Shown: piece by piece, positions 8,637-18,376 of the stretch
Layout of the letters: the number at the start of each line of letters is the position of its first letter
How positions within the stretch are numbered: the first letter of the stretch is position 1
Assembly (NCBI GenBank): GCA_020060625.1
Contig: JAGUZU010000081.1
Coordinates: 1 to 64,000, forward strand
Length of the DNA: 64,000 bases
Direction of reading: 5' to 3'
Origin: Anaerolineales bacterium
GTDB taxonomy: Bacteria; Chloroflexota; Anaerolineae; Anaerolineales; Villigracilaceae
Program-made: the position numbers and the translations under genes
Notes under the pieces: generated by a model
What the model saw: the letters and a program-made list of their open reading frames with translations, nothing else
Told to the model about the DNA's origin: nothing
Database searches by the model: none

Positions 8637-9491
8637 TCAAGCCTGTTGTTGCCCATGCTCGGATTCAAATACATGTGAGTGCATGTTGGCAATCCATTGC
8701 TTGCCGCTTTGGGTCATGCCCAGGTAAACGAGCGCGTCTTTAATATACGGGTTGACCCGTTCCCAATAAAAACTGGCGTATTTTTTTCTAAGATCGTTCG
8801 GGCATTTGTACCCAAACTTTTCATTCAACCCCAATTCCTGAAATTCATAGTACAAGGCTGGGGATTTTCGGAAATAATCCGGGTCGCCCAGCTGCCCAAT
8901 AAAATCCGCCGCCCGCACCAATCCGCCCAACCCTTTGGTATCCTGATACATTTCGCCTTCGGGGGAAGGAAAGCGCGTGATTTCGATGTAGGAAGCGATC
9001 AACTCCGCGTCCAGATGATCCGTCATTCCATCGAGCAGCGTCGTGCCGAAACGTTCGCGCACGAACAATTTGCTGCGATTCACGTGATGCGGGGTCAGGG
9101 ACACGTCTGTGCCTTCAGGCGGAATGCGAATCAGTTCCCCCACGACCCCGGTGGCGAACATATCGCCGGTGTCTGCCCGACACACGCCTTTGACATACCC
9201 GATGTCGTGACACAAGACTGCGATCATGTAGTGCATCCAGTCGCGCGGAGTCACCCCACCTTCGCGTAAATGCTTCCCTTCAATGATGGACAGCCCGGCA
9301 AGGGAAACCATGACAGTATGGTTAATGTCGTGATAGAGCGCGTCTGAATTCGAAATATTTTCGAGCGAGAGCCTGCCGCACCAGGCGACAATCCGCCCAA
9401 AATCGCTGTCAATATCGCCGTACATGCGCCTGTACCCGTCCTGCAAATGCTGGACGAACATATCCGTCATAAGATCCTGCCAATTAAGCAT
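8637..9491 (-). CDS. HD-domain protein, probable metal-dependent phosphohydrolase
   Basis: The 284-residue protein has an HD-type pattern: ALYHDINHT (about 50-58) and, some 40 residues on, AVLCHDIGYVKGV with the paired His-Asp. Later His residues in LTPHHVNRSKL and DHLDAELI could complete the metal site. HD proteins hydrolyse phosphoesters such as nucleotides or cyclic nucleotides; no second domain suggests the substrate. A GAGGTGAT Shine-Dalgarno precedes the ATG. No operon partner: its upstream neighbour miaA is divergent. Confidence 0.75.
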   Translation of the reverse strand: MLNWQDLMTDMFVQHLQDGYRRMYGDIDSDFGRIVAWCGRLSLENISNSDALYHDINHTVMVSLAGLSIIEGKHLREGGVTPRDWMHYMIAVLCHDIGYVKGVCRADTGDMFATGVVGELIRIPPEGTDVSLTPHHVNRSKLFVRERFGTTLLDGMTDHLDAELIASYIEITRFPSPEGEMYQDTKGLGGLVRAADFIGQLGDPDYFRKSPALYYEFQELGLNEKFGYKCPNDLRKKYASFYWERVNPYIKDALVYLGMTQSGKQWIANMHSHVFESEHGQQQA

Positions 9492-9593
9492 ACGGTATCA
9501 CCTCAATAACTTCCTTTTGATTTTCGAGTTTACCAGAAAGAACAAAGGATGATGAGTTGGGAAATCATTTTAAATATGAAGCGCGTCCCGTCT

Positions 9594-9599
9594 TATAAT
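9594..9599 (+). promoter_or_regulatory. Probable -10 box of miaA
   Basis: A perfect TATAAT lies 8 bases before the miaA ATG, so transcription would begin at or next to the start codon. No clear -35. Confidence 0.6.
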
Positions 9600-9607
9600 T
9601 GCTTGAA

Positions 9608-10543
9608 ATGAAAAAACCTCCCCTGATCCTGATCGTGGGTCCCACCGCGGTTGGAAAAACAGAACTTGCCATCCAACTTGCGGAACGGTTGAACGGTGAA
9701 ATCGTCTCGGTGGACTCGCGTCTTTTTTATCGCGGCATGAATATTGGCACTGCCAAACCTTCCTCCGAAGAAATGGCGCGCGTTCCGCATCATTTAATTG
9801 ATATTGTCGCTCCTGATGAGACCCTGAGCCTGGCGGTTTTTCAAAAAATGGCGCGGGAGATCATCGCGGAGATTCGCAAGCGCGGCAAACTGCCATTTCT
9901 GGTCGGCGGGACAGGGCAATACATCCGCGCGGTGACGGAAGGCTGGACCCCGCCGGAGGTGAAACCGGATACGAGACTACGAAATGTTTTAGAAAAGTTG
10001 GAAAATGAAAAAGGCAAAGAGTGGTTATACGCAAAACTCCAAACCCTGGACTCCAAAGCCGCTTCAAATATTGACCTGAGAAATGTCCGCCGCACCATCC
10101 GCGCTTTGGAGGTCATCCTTACCACAGGGCGAAAATTCTCCGAACAGCGCGGGCAAAGCGGCTCGCCTTATCATTTAATAACCATCGGGCTGACTCGTCC
10201 GCGCGCGGAGTTGTACCAGCGTGTGGATGAACGCATCGAAAAAATGTTTGCGGATGGATTGCTCGACGAAGTAAAAGGTCTGCTTGAACTCGGTTATTCG
10301 CCCGCTTTGCCAAGCATGTCGGCAATCGGGTATCGGGAATGCGTCAGAGTGGTAAAAGGTGAATTGAACACCGAACAGGCAAAAGCGGAGATGAAGCGTC
10401 TTACGCGCGTTTTTGTCCGCAGGCAGGCGAATTGGTTCAAGGAATCCGATCCGCAGATTCGCTGGTTCAATCCTGCAAATGAAAATGCGGCGGGTGAGAT
10501 CGAAGGTTTCATTCGTAACTTGCTGCAAGACCGGGTGTTGTAA
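9608..10543 (+). CDS. miaA: tRNA dimethylallyltransferase
   Basis: A 311-residue MiaA. The P-loop GPTAVGKTELAIQLAE (about 11-26) is followed by VSVDSRLFYRGMNIGTAKP and PHHLIDI, the family's substrate-binding hallmarks; VGGTGQYIRAV and QANWF complete the pattern. It transfers the dimethylallyl group to A37 of tRNAs reading U-initial codons. No Shine-Dalgarno precedes the ATG at 9608, and the -10 box is only 8 bases upstream, so the mRNA is probably leaderless. The alternative in-frame TTG at 9599 overlaps the -10 box and is unlikely. Confidence 0.96.
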   Translation: MKKPPLILIVGPTAVGKTELAIQLAERLNGEIVSVDSRLFYRGMNIGTAKPSSEEMARVPHHLIDIVAPDETLSLAVFQKMAREIIAEIRKRGKLPFLVGGTGQYIRAVTEGWTPPEVKPDTRLRNVLEKLENEKGKEWLYAKLQTLDSKAASNIDLRNVRRTIRALEVILTTGRKFSEQRGQSGSPYHLITIGLTRPRAELYQRVDERIEKMFADGLLDEVKGLLELGYSPALPSMSAIGYRECVRVVKGELNTEQAKAEMKRLTRVFVRRQANWFKESDPQIRWFNPANENAAGEIEGFIRNLLQDRVL

Positions 10544-10572
10544 TTGACTTTTGATATTTTCACGTATATACT
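10544..10572 (+). promoter_or_regulatory. Sigma-70-type promoter of the acyl-CoA ligase gene
   Basis: TTGACT, a 17-base spacer and TATACT lie directly after the miaA stop and 43 bases before the ligase ATG. Confidence 0.8.
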
Positions 10573-10615
10573 TGCCTTGTAGCATCTTCACCAACGACCA
10601 AACGGAGGAGGAAGC

Positions 10616-12322
10616 ATGGACAGCAAGTTATGGCAAGCGCATTACGACAAGGGGGTGCCCACCACAATCGAATATCCGAACGTGCCGTTGTTCCATTTTC
10701 TCGAGGACGCGGCGCGCAAATATCCGGACCGCGCCTGCACGATCTTCAAAGGCGCGGTTATCACATACAAAGAGATGAATGAGATCACCGACCGCATTGC
10801 CGCCGCGCTCGTGGACATGGGCGTCCAGAAGGGTGACCGCGTTGGGATTTTCATGCCGAATACGCCGCAATTCGTGATGACCTATTACGGCATTCTCAAA
10901 GCGGGCGCGGCGGTGGTGGCGACGAATCCGTTGTACACGCCCCCGGAGATCGAACATCAAGCCAGCGACGCCGGCATCGAGTACATGTTCGTGATGACGA
11001 ATTTCTACGAGACGATCAAAAAAGCCCAGCCCAAAACAAAGATCAAACAATTGATCGTGACAAATTTGAAGGAAACCCTGCCGCCCGTGCTGCGCGTGTT
11101 GTTCACGCTGGCGAAGGAAAAGAAGGGCGGATTCAGGATCGCGGGCGGATTGCGAGACGGCGACATCTGGTTCCAGGATTTGCTTGCCAAATATGCGAAC
11201 GCCTCAAAACCGAACGTGGAAGTTGGCGTTGACGATACGGCTTTGTTCCAATATTCGGGCGGGACCACGGGCATCTCGAAAGGCGCGGTTGCCATGCACC
11301 GCAATGTGGTGGCGAACACGCTTCAAATCAAAGCGTGGATGCCCAATGTGGAAGTCGGCAAGGAAGTGGTGTTGATGGCGATTCCGCTCTTCCATGTGTA
11401 TGGCATGGTGGCGGGCATGAACTTTGCCATGGCGACCTGTGCGAGCATGGTGATGGTCCCCAACCCGCGCGACCTGAAGGATGTGTTGGATAACATCGCC
11501 AAATACAAAGCGACCATTTTCCCGGGCGTGCCGGCGCTGTACAACGGCATCAACAATCACCCCGACGTGAAGGCGGGCAAGTACAACCTCTCCTCCATCA
11601 AGGCTTGTATCTCCGGTTCCGCTCCGCTGATGCGCGAGACGAAGGAGCAATTCGAAAAATTGACGGGCGGCAAGGTATTCGAGGGTTACGGTCTCTCCGA
11701 AGCGCCAACCGCCACCCACTGCAACCCGCTGGAAGGCGTGAACAAGACCGGCTCCATCGGCATGCCGCTGCCCGACGTGGAAGTAAAGATCATCAGCCTC
11801 GACGATGGCGAGACCGAACTGCCGCAGGGTGAGATCGGCGAGATCGTCGTCCACGGTCCGCAGGTGATGAAGGGCTATCACAATATGCCCACCGAAACCG
11901 CCAATACGCTTCGCAAGTTGAATGACGGCAAGGTCTGGCTTTTCACCGGCGACATCGCCCGCGTGGACGAGGACGGTTATTTCTACATCGTTGACCGCAA
12001 GAAGGAACTCATCAAGCCCGGCGGATATCAGGTCTGGCCCCGCGAGGTGGAGGAGGCGATTGCCGCGCACCCGAAGGTCTTGGAAGTGGGCGTGGCGGGC
12101 ATCCCCGATGCCTATCGCGGCGAGACGGTGAAGGCGTGGATCGTGGTCAAACCCGGCGAGACGCTGCCGGAAGAGGAACTCAAAGCCTTCTGCAAGGAAA
12201 GACTTGCCGCGTACAAAGTCCCCACTCACTATGAATTCAGGGACGAACTGCCCAAGACCACCGTTGGCAAGATTCTAAGGCGCGAGTTGGTGAGGCAGCA
12301 TAAGGAAGCCAACCCTTCGTAA
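10616..12322 (+). CDS. Long-chain fatty acid--CoA ligase (AMP-binding)
   Basis: A 568-residue member of the ANL superfamily. The phosphate-binding loop is YSGGTTGISKGAVAMH (about 205-220), the adenine motif is EGYGLSEAPTATHCNP, and GDIARVDEDGYFYIVDRKKELI is the hinge. The catalytic Lys lies in KTTVGKILRREL near the C terminus. It would activate a fatty acid to acyl-AMP and then acyl-CoA for beta-oxidation or lipid synthesis. Chain length is inferred only from overall resemblance to FadD. It has its own promoter and a strong Shine-Dalgarno (GGAGGAGG). The terminator at 12331-12373 separates it from convergent ftsH. Confidence 0.92.
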   Translation: MDSKLWQAHYDKGVPTTIEYPNVPLFHFLEDAARKYPDRACTIFKGAVITYKEMNEITDRIAAALVDMGVQKGDRVGIFMPNTPQFVMTYYGILKAGAAVVATNPLYTPPEIEHQASDAGIEYMFVMTNFYETIKKAQPKTKIKQLIVTNLKETLPPVLRVLFTLAKEKKGGFRIAGGLRDGDIWFQDLLAKYANASKPNVEVGVDDTALFQYSGGTTGISKGAVAMHRNVVANTLQIKAWMPNVEVGKEVVLMAIPLFHVYGMVAGMNFAMATCASMVMVPNPRDLKDVLDNIAKYKATIFPGVPALYNGINNHPDVKAGKYNLSSIKACISGSAPLMRETKEQFEKLTGGKVFEGYGLSEAPTATHCNPLEGVNKTGSIGMPLPDVEVKIISLDDGETELPQGEIGEIVVHGPQVMKGYHNMPTETANTLRKLNDGKVWLFTGDIARVDEDGYFYIVDRKKELIKPGGYQVWPREVEEAIAAHPKVLEVGVAGIPDAYRGETVKAWIVVKPGETLPEEELKAFCKERLAAYKVPTHYEFRDELPKTTVGKILRRELVRQHKEANPS

Positions 12323-12330
12323 TGCGTAAT

Positions 12331-12373
12331 AAAAAAATTGAAAGAGCCTCTCGGTAATCGAGAGGCTCTTTAC
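12331..12373. terminator. Bidirectional terminator between the acyl-CoA ligase gene and ftsH
   Basis: A 13-bp perfect stem (AAAGAGCCTCTCG with CGAGAGGCTCTTT) with a 5-base loop. An A7 run lies just upstream on the left and T residues on the right, so it can stop transcripts from both sides. Confidence 0.85.
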
Positions 12374-12392
12374 GCTTTACAAATCACGCACT

Positions 12393-14243
12393 TTACGCAA
12401 GTTGCGGCGTGCCGCTCTTTTTGCCTTGCGGGGGCGGGAAGAGCTTTTCAAAGTCCTCGCGGTTAAGGGATTCAACTTCAAGCAGTTTCTGGGCGATCAT
12501 GTCCAATTGCTTGCGATATTTCTTGATGGTCGCCTTTGCCGTCTTGTAGGCATCCTCGACGATCTTGCGGACTTCGCGGTCAATTTGCTCGGCGACGGCT
12601 TCGGAATAGTCGCGCTGTTCGGAGATTTCGCGTCCGAGGAAGATCAATTCCTCTTTCTGACCATACACCAGCGTTCCCATTTCGGCGCTCATGCCAAGGC
12701 GGGTGACCATGGCGCGCGCCATGCGCGTCACCTGCTCGATGTCGTTGGAAGCGCCGGAGGTGATGTCGTCGAAGATCAGTTCTTCGGCGGCGCGTCCGCC
12801 CAATGCCATGGCGAGCGTGGCAAGCATCTTCTTGCGGGACATGAGAATACGATCTTCGTCCGGGCGGAACCACGTCACGCCGCCCGCCTGTCCGCGACCA
12901 ACGATGGTCACTTTTTGGACGGGGTCCGCTTCAGCGATGGCATTGGCTACGATGGCATGACCAGCTTCATGGTAGGCGATGATGCGCTTCTCTTCATCCG
13001 AAATGAGCCTGCTCTTGCGCTCCGGTCCCATCACAACGCGTTCGATGGCTTCTTCCAATTCGGACTGGGTGATGGATTTCTTGTTGCGCCGCGCGGCAAG
13101 AATGGCGCTCTCGTTGACAAGGTTCTCCAGATCGGCTCCGGCAAAACCGGGCGTGCCGCGCGCAATGGCGGCGAGGTCTGCCTGCGGATCCAACGGCTTG
13201 CCTTTGACGTGAACTTTAAGGATGGCTTCGCGCCCTTTCACGTCGGGGCGATCCAGCGTCACGCGGCGGTCAAAACGACCGGGGCGAAGAAGCGCCGGAT
13301 CGAGAATGTCGGGACGGTTGGTCGCGGCAATGATGATGACGTTCGTATCCGTATCGAAGCCGTCCATCTCGACCAGCATCTGGTTAAGGGTCTGTTCGCG
13401 CTCGTCATGCGAACCGCCCAACCCCGCGCCGCGCTGGCGTCCCACCGCATCGATTTCATCCACAAAGACGATGCAGGGCGAGTGACGCTTGGCTTGATCG
13501 AACAGGTCGCGCACGCGGCTCGCGCCCACGCCCACGAACATTTCGACAAACTCCGAACCGGAAATGGAAAAGAACGGCACGCCCGCCTCGCCGGAAACCG
13601 CTTTTGCCAGCAGGGTCTTCCCCGTGCCGGGAGGACCCACCAGCAAAACGCCTTTCGGAATGCGCGCGCCAAGTTGAATGAATTTTTGCGGTTCCTTCAA
13701 GAACTCGACCACTTCGGAAAGTTCCTGCTTGGATTCTTCCGCGCCCGCCACATCTGCGAACGTGACGGTGGGATGCTCGCCGCTGAACATGCGCGCGCGG
13801 GATTTTCCAAACGACATGGCGGCATTATTGCTGCCCTGCGCCTGACGGAAAATAAACCACAGCAAACCGCCCATGAAGATGATCGGCAGGAGATACAACG
13901 CGCCGCTCAACAAGCCGCCCCACACCGACGGCGCGCTGACTTCGATATCCACTTTGGCAAGTTGTTCGGTCGTCACTCCAAAAGTGCGGAGTTGCTCCAC
14001 AAGGGTCGTATCCGCTTCCTTGCGGGATTCAAGCTCAGCGCCGTCGGAAGTGACCACCCGAATGCTGTCGTTGTTTTGAACGATAATTCGGGCAATATCG
14101 CCGCCTTGAACCTGCTGCGCCACCTTGCTGATGGTCAACGGCTCGGTTGCAGCGTTGTTATCACGGAAGCCCATGTACAACATGGCTCCAATGGCTACAA
14201 GCAAGAGAAAGTACACAAAAAACGATTGACTACGGGAATTCAC
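12393..14243 (-). CDS. ftsH: ATP-dependent zinc metalloprotease FtsH
   Basis: A full-length FtsH of 616 residues. Two membrane segments (about 9-25 and 112-132) flank a small external domain. The AAA domain has Walker A GPPGTGKT (about 203-210), Walker [15 protein letters not shown] and the second region of homology [19 protein letters not shown]. The protease domain has the zinc motif HEAGH. It degrades membrane proteins and some soluble regulators. The start is GTG at 14243 because GGAGG lies five bases before it; an in-frame TTG twelve bases upstream overlaps that Shine-Dalgarno. A TATAAT box at 14272-14277 is a likely promoter element. Confidence 0.97.
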   Translation of the reverse strand: MNSRSQSFFVYFLLLVAIGAMLYMGFRDNNAATEPLTISKVAQQVQGGDIARIIVQNNDSIRVVTSDGAELESRKEADTTLVEQLRTFGVTTEQLAKVDIEVSAPSVWGGLLSGALYLLPIIFMGGLLWFIFRQAQGSNNAAMSFGKSRARMFSGEHPTVTFADVAGAEESKQELSEVVEFLKEPQKFIQLGARIPKGVLLVGPPGTGKTLLAKAVSGEAGVPFFSISGSEFVEMFVGVGASRVRDLFDQAKRHSPCIVFVDEIDAVGRQRGAGLGGSHDEREQTLNQMLVEMDGFDTDTNVIIIAATNRPDILDPALLRPGRFDRRVTLDRPDVKGREAILKVHVKGKPLDPQADLAAIARGTPGFAGADLENLVNESAILAARRNKKSITQSELEEAIERVVMGPERKSRLISDEEKRIIAYHEAGHAIVANAIAEADPVQKVTIVGRGQAGGVTWFRPDEDRILMSRKKMLATLAMALGGRAAEELIFDDITSGASNDIEQVTRMARAMVTRLGMSAEMGTLVYGQKEELIFLGREISEQRDYSEAVAEQIDREVRKIVEDAYKTAKATIKKYRKQLDMIAQKLLEVESLNREDFEKLFPPPQGKKSGTPQLA

Positions 14244-14271
14244 GGAATCCTCCAAATTTGATTGCAGTCGG

Positions 14272-14277
14272 ATTATA
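14272..14277 (-). promoter_or_regulatory. Probable -10 box of ftsH
   Basis: TATAAT on the minus strand, 28 bases before the GTG start, leaving room for the GGAGG Shine-Dalgarno. -35 not clear. Confidence 0.55.
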
Positions 14278-14402
14278 CCAACTCCACCCCTTTGACGCGG
14301 CGAAACCGCGTTTTTTTATATGATTCTCTAACACGCTTCCCTTCGACCCGAAACCTGCCTGCAAAACCCCTCAACCTTCCCCATACCGACAACATGTTCG
14401 TG

Positions 14403-15164
14403 CTAATCAAGAATTAATTCCACCGGGCAGTGATCCGACCCCATTACCTGGTCGTGGATAGCCACATCCCGCACACGCGGCATCAGCGCTTCGGAAACGA
14501 GAAAATAATCCAACCGCCAGCCGATGTCTCGCGCCCGCGCATTCAGGCGGTACGTCCACCATGTATATTGGACACGTTCCGGGTAGAGGCGGCGGTAGGC
14601 GTCCACAAAGCCGTTGTCTAAAAAATTCCGCACCCATTCCCGCTCCTCCGGCAAAAACCCGGACGTTTTCTCATTCGCTTTTGGATTTTTCAAATCAATC
14701 GGTTTATGAGCCGTGTTGAAATCGCCCGTGATGATGACCTGCTCCCCTTTCTCATGAAGCGACTTGCACAACTCCAATAGATGCGCGTAAAACTCGAGTT
14801 TGTACCGCACGCGGTCATGTCCGCGCTGACCGTTCGGGAAGTAAATGTTGAAGAGCCGCAGACCAGCCCAACGGGTCTGAATGACGCGTCCCTCCACATC
14901 AAATTGCGGGGCATTCATCCCTGTCACGATCTCATCCGGCTTCTTTTTATAGAACGTCGCCACCCCGCTATACCCCGCGCGCTCGGCGGAATTCCATTCA
15001 TACGGCAACCTCAAACTGAATCGTTGTTCTTCATTTAACTGTTCCGGTCTCGCCTTCACTTCCTGAAGGCACAATGCATCCGGTTCTTTTTCAAATGCCC
15101 AATCCAGCGCGTTCTTTCCAAGCGCGGCGCGAATTCCGTTCACATTCCAGGTAATGATTTTCAT
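14403..15164 (-). CDS. xth: Exodeoxyribonuclease III (AP endonuclease family)
   Basis: The 253-residue protein starts MKIITWNVNGIRAAL and shows every ExoIII hallmark: LCLQEVKA (metal-binding Glu), FNIYFPNGQRG, ITGDFNTAHKPIDL, WTYRLNARARDIGWRLDYF and GSDHCPVELIL (catalytic Asp-His). It would cut DNA 5' of abasic sites and remove 3' blocking groups in base-excision repair. The ATG at 15164 gives the standard start; a TTG four codons upstream is also in frame. No Shine-Dalgarno is visible. It is divergent from the receiver gene at 15217. Confidence 0.94.
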   Translation of the reverse strand: MKIITWNVNGIRAALGKNALDWAFEKEPDALCLQEVKARPEQLNEEQRFSLRLPYEWNSAERAGYSGVATFYKKKPDEIVTGMNAPQFDVEGRVIQTRWAGLRLFNIYFPNGQRGHDRVRYKLEFYAHLLELCKSLHEKGEQVIITGDFNTAHKPIDLKNPKANEKTSGFLPEEREWVRNFLDNGFVDAYRRLYPERVQYTWWTYRLNARARDIGWRLDYFLVSEALMPRVRDVAIHDQVMGSDHCPVELILD

Positions 15165-15216
15165 CGCAATCGCCAATTTTGTTTTATGGTAAACTAGACC
15201 AAGAGACAGGAGAGTT

Positions 15217-15606
<390 letters not shown>

Positions 15607-15624
15607 CGAATTAATTTCACTCTG

Positions 15625-15654
15625 ACAGGGCGGCCCGCGCGCCGCCCTGTTTTG
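15625..15654 (+). terminator. Intrinsic terminator after the receiver gene
   Basis: A 10-bp GC-rich stem (ACAGGGCGGC with GCCGCCCTGT), a 6-base loop and a T4 tail. Confidence 0.88.
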
Positions 15655-15664
15655 CGATATAGAT

Positions 15665-16036
15665 ATGCCCCGCTTCATTCATGTAAACAACCTGACCAAA
15701 CCCGTCGAACAGCCCGCGCGCGTGGGCTTTTGCGACTCCTTCCTTTGCAAACTGCGCGGGCTGATGTTTCGCCCCCGCCTCTCCCCCGACGCAGGCTTGC
15801 TCCTCGTCGAGAAGCGTGATTCACGCCTCGACACGTCCATCCACATGTTCTTCGTCCCCTTTGACCTTGCCGTTTTCTGGATCGACTCCGATATGACGGT
15901 CGTGGACAAGGTCATTGCAAAATCATGGCGTCCCGCCTACCTTCCAAAAGCGAACGCCAGGTACACCCTGGAAATCCACCCCGATCACTGGGAAGATTAT
16001 GAAATTGGCGACAAGGTCGAATTCAAGAATGCGTAA
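15665..16036 (+). CDS. DUF192 family protein
   Basis: The 123-residue protein matches the DUF192 fold: FLCKLRGLMFRP near the N terminus, then SIHMFFVPFDLAVFWID and VVDKVIAKSWRPAYLP. Family members are small beta-barrel proteins of unknown function, sometimes exported; this one has no signal peptide. Its 3' end overlaps the start of the M23 peptidase gene by 8 bases, so translation of the two is probably coupled. This suggests a joint role at the cell surface, but that is inference. Confidence 0.82.
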   Translation: MPRFIHVNNLTKPVEQPARVGFCDSFLCKLRGLMFRPRLSPDAGLLLVEKRDSRLDTSIHMFFVPFDLAVFWIDSDMTVVDKVIAKSWRPAYLPKANARYTLEIHPDHWEDYEIGDKVEFKNA

Positions 16037-17429
16037 GTTCACAGCTCTCTTATTATTGCTTGCAATCATGGCTCCCCTGCATCCCGTGCAGGCTCAGAAT
16101 GGGACGGGTCCGGTATATATCGTCCAATCAGGGGACAGTCTCTCCTCGATAGCATCGCGTTTCAACGTCAGCATGAACGAGTTGATGTCCACAAATGGCA
16201 TCACTGACCCGAATCAACTGACAGCGGGTCAGCAATTGATCATTCCGGGCTTGGAAGGAGTTGTCGGGGTTCTAAGCACGGAGTTCATCAACTTCGGCGA
16301 TTCCTATCGCAGTCTCATGCGGCAAACGCAAGTGCCTGAAAGCCTGTTCAGGAAACTCAATCGCGTTGTCAGCCCGAGTGAATTCTATGTGGGCGTCAGC
16401 ATGATCATTCCCGTCCAATCGGAAAACCCGAACAAAAAACGACTTTCGCCCAAAGCGGGCGAATCCCTGTTTGAATTGGCAGTGAAAAACGATACGGATG
16501 TCTGGTCTCTCGTCAGCATCAACGAATTGGATGGCACATGGGACGGACTGCCGGATGATACATTGTTTGCTCCCGGCGAAAATAACGGAGAAGGCACGGG
16601 CGGCCTGCCCTCGGCATTCATCAGCGCGGAAATTCGAGACCTGCCCATCAAGCAGGGAGGCACAGGCGTCATTAAAGTCAAAGCATTGCCGGAGGTCAAA
16701 TTGGGCGGTGTGCTTGTTGATCATCCATTGAATTTTTTCCAGGATGAGGATGGCTCACAGACCGCCCTGCAAGGCGTCCATGCTTTGCTGGAGCCGGGCG
16801 TGTATCCTTTGCGGTTGGAAGCAACCCTTCCAGATGGAACCACACAAGTCCATGAGCAATTGATCCTGATCATTTCCGGGAATTATCCGGACGACCCGCT
16901 TCTTTACGTCGACGCCGCGACCATCGAACCCACTTCGACAGAGTCGGAACAACAAGAGTTGGTGAAACTAACGTCACCTGCCACACCAACCAAACTGTGG
17001 AGCGGAGATTTTATTTCTCCAGCCATTGCCTACGCTGAATCAACTTACTTCACTTCAAGATACGGAAACCGCCGCACATACATCGGTCAAGGTACAGACA
17101 TGCGGGTTAATGGCTTTCACACCGGGCTGGATTTTGGAGGCGGAGACGGACTGGCTATCACCGCGCCCGCAACTGGAAGGGTGGTCTTTGCCGGTCCATG
17201 GACGGTGCGCGGGAATGCCACTGTCATAGACCATGGTTGGGGCGTGTACAGCGGGTTCTGGCACCAGTCTGCGATCCAGGTTCAGGTCGGGCAGATGGTT
17301 CAGCAGGGCGATGTGATTGGGTTGGTCGGCGGGACGGGGCGCGTGACCGGCGCACACCTGCACTGGGAATTGTGGGTCAACGGCATCCAGGTGGATCCGC
17401 TCGATTGGTTGATTCAGACCTACCCGTAG
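16029..17429 (+). CDS. LysM and M23-domain peptidoglycan endopeptidase
   Basis: A 466-residue exported protein. A signal peptide (1 to about 22, ending VQAQ) is followed by a LysM repeat (about 28-75: YIVQSGDSLSSIASRFN), probably two weaker LysM-like repeats (to about 180), a beta-rich middle segment, and a C-terminal M23 domain (about 350-460). The zinc ligands are in HTGLDFGGGDG and GAHLHWELWVNG. It would bind the wall and cut peptide cross-links. All zinc ligands appear present, so it should be active rather than a regulator. The ATG at 16029 lies within the last codons of the DUF192 gene. Confidence 0.92.
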   Translation: MRKFTALLLLLAIMAPLHPVQAQNGTGPVYIVQSGDSLSSIASRFNVSMNELMSTNGITDPNQLTAGQQLIIPGLEGVVGVLSTEFINFGDSYRSLMRQTQVPESLFRKLNRVVSPSEFYVGVSMIIPVQSENPNKKRLSPKAGESLFELAVKNDTDVWSLVSINELDGTWDGLPDDTLFAPGENNGEGTGGLPSAFISAEIRDLPIKQGGTGVIKVKALPEVKLGGVLVDHPLNFFQDEDGSQTALQGVHALLEPGVYPLRLEATLPDGTTQVHEQLILIISGNYPDDPLLYVDAATIEPTSTESEQQELVKLTSPATPTKLWSGDFISPAIAYAESTYFTSRYGNRRTYIGQGTDMRVNGFHTGLDFGGGDGLAITAPATGRVVFAGPWTVRGNATVIDHGWGVYSGFWHQSAIQVQVGQMVQQGDVIGLVGGTGRVTGAHLHWELWVNGIQVDPLDWLIQTYP

Positions 17430-17498
17430 GTCAATGAGGCGTCGCGTCGTTGCGCTGCATCCACGAATATGCCACACTCATGAAAGGATTTTTCGGAT

Positions 17499-17990
17499 AT
17501 GACCAATGTCATCAATTTTTTGAAACAAAGCGATATTTTTTATCAATTCACACCCACCCAATTGGAATTGGTGGGAAATTTATGTCACGAAGTTGCGTTC
17601 AACGCGGGCGATGTCATCTTTCAGGAAAACAGCGGAAGCAAGGAGCTGTACGTCATCATGCAGGGGGAGGTGGATATTCTGATCAATCGCGGGAATTCCG
17701 GTTCGAATAACAAAACCGAAACTGCGATTGCCCGCCTGCGCAGGGGCCAGTCGTTTGGCGAGGTGGCTCTCGTGGATGAAGGGCTGCGGTCTGCCACGGC
17801 GCGCGCGGCGCAAAAAGATACCCGCCTGCTTTTGATCCCGCGCGATAAAATCATTATGCTGTGTGAAACCTATCCTACATTGGGTTATCGCCTGATGTAT
17901 AATCTCGCCGCGGACCTGGCAATGAAAATCCGGAATACGGATTTGAGGATACGGGAACAACTTTTGTATAAGCCCCAGGATAAAAATTGA
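17499..17990 (+). CDS. Cyclic-nucleotide-binding domain protein without an output domain
   Basis: The 163-residue protein is a single cNMP-binding (Crp-like) beta roll. FNAGDVIFQENSGSKELYVIMQGEVDIL begins it and RRGQSFGEVALVDEGLRSATARA is the phosphate-binding cassette, with the Gly-Glu and Arg residues that contact cyclic nucleotide. The C-terminal helix is too short to hold a DNA-binding helix-turn-helix. It probably acts as a ligand-dependent partner of another protein. No cyclase is encoded in the window. Confidence 0.85.
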   Translation: MTNVINFLKQSDIFYQFTPTQLELVGNLCHEVAFNAGDVIFQENSGSKELYVIMQGEVDILINRGNSGSNNKTETAIARLRRGQSFGEVALVDEGLRSATARAAQKDTRLLLIPRDKIIMLCETYPTLGYRLMYNLAADLAMKIRNTDLRIREQLLYKPQDKN

Positions 17991-18127
17991 ACGCCTTAAC
18001 AACGAGGTTTGTCGGCAAACTTGTAAACAGATTTTCGATGGACGGGGAGTTATCTGTAAAAATTTGCGAATTTCTTTAAAATCGCGCGCTTTTTTAGGAA
18101 AATATTAAAAGGTCTATACACAAACTC

Positions 18128-18156
18128 TTGACCTATCCGGGAATCCGACTTATTAT
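18128..18156 (+). promoter_or_regulatory. Sigma-70-type promoter of the liv operon
   Basis: TTGACC, a 17-base spacer and TATTAT. Predicted transcription start is near 18163, giving a leader of about 210 bases. Confidence 0.72.
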
Positions 18157-18210
18157 TGACTTTTAATAATCAATGGCAATGCCTTATTATTATGAGAGCG
18201 GTCTGGAAAC

Positions 18211-18252
18211 AAGCCTTAAAAATCCGGGCAGGGTTTTTCGGGCTTTCTTTCT
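18211..18252 (+). terminator. Terminator-like hairpin in the liv leader
   Basis: AAGCC and GGCTT enclose an inner stem AAAAATCC/GGGTTTTT; the tail is TCTTTCT. It lies downstream of the liv promoter and so could act as an attenuator, or it may simply end read-through from the upstream gene. Confidence 0.5.
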
Positions 18253-18376
18253 AAATAAGCAGGAAATCCACTGGGAAGGAGGTGGTGCCGACAAAGGCAA
18301 GCATTGTCTGCTGGTTGTTCGCCCGCACACGCGGGAAAGTTAGTTCACCTAATCACATACTTGGAGGAGTACAGAA

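Larger units (their letters stand above)
17991..18376 (+). promoter_or_regulatory. Long leader region of the liv operon
   Basis: This 386-base region holds a promoter at 18128-18156, a terminator-like hairpin at 18211-18245, a GGAAGGAGG at 18274-18282 and a small hairpin (CCCGC/GCGGG) at 18322-18335. A short frame from GTG codons at 18282 or 18285 runs to a TGA at 18378-18380 that overlaps the livK ATG. The Shine-Dalgarno touches those GTG codons, so its translation is doubtful. Confidence 0.55.

Noticed and set aside
12402-14261. A 619-codon open frame on the plus strand opposite ftsH
   Set aside because: It exactly mirrors ftsH, is rich in His, Arg and Gly as expected for an antisense shadow, and matches no family.
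14292-14318. Terminator between exonuclease III and ftsH
   Set aside because: The GCGG/CCGC hairpin has its T-run on the plus strand, where no gene ends; on the minus strand it would not terminate the exonuclease gene.
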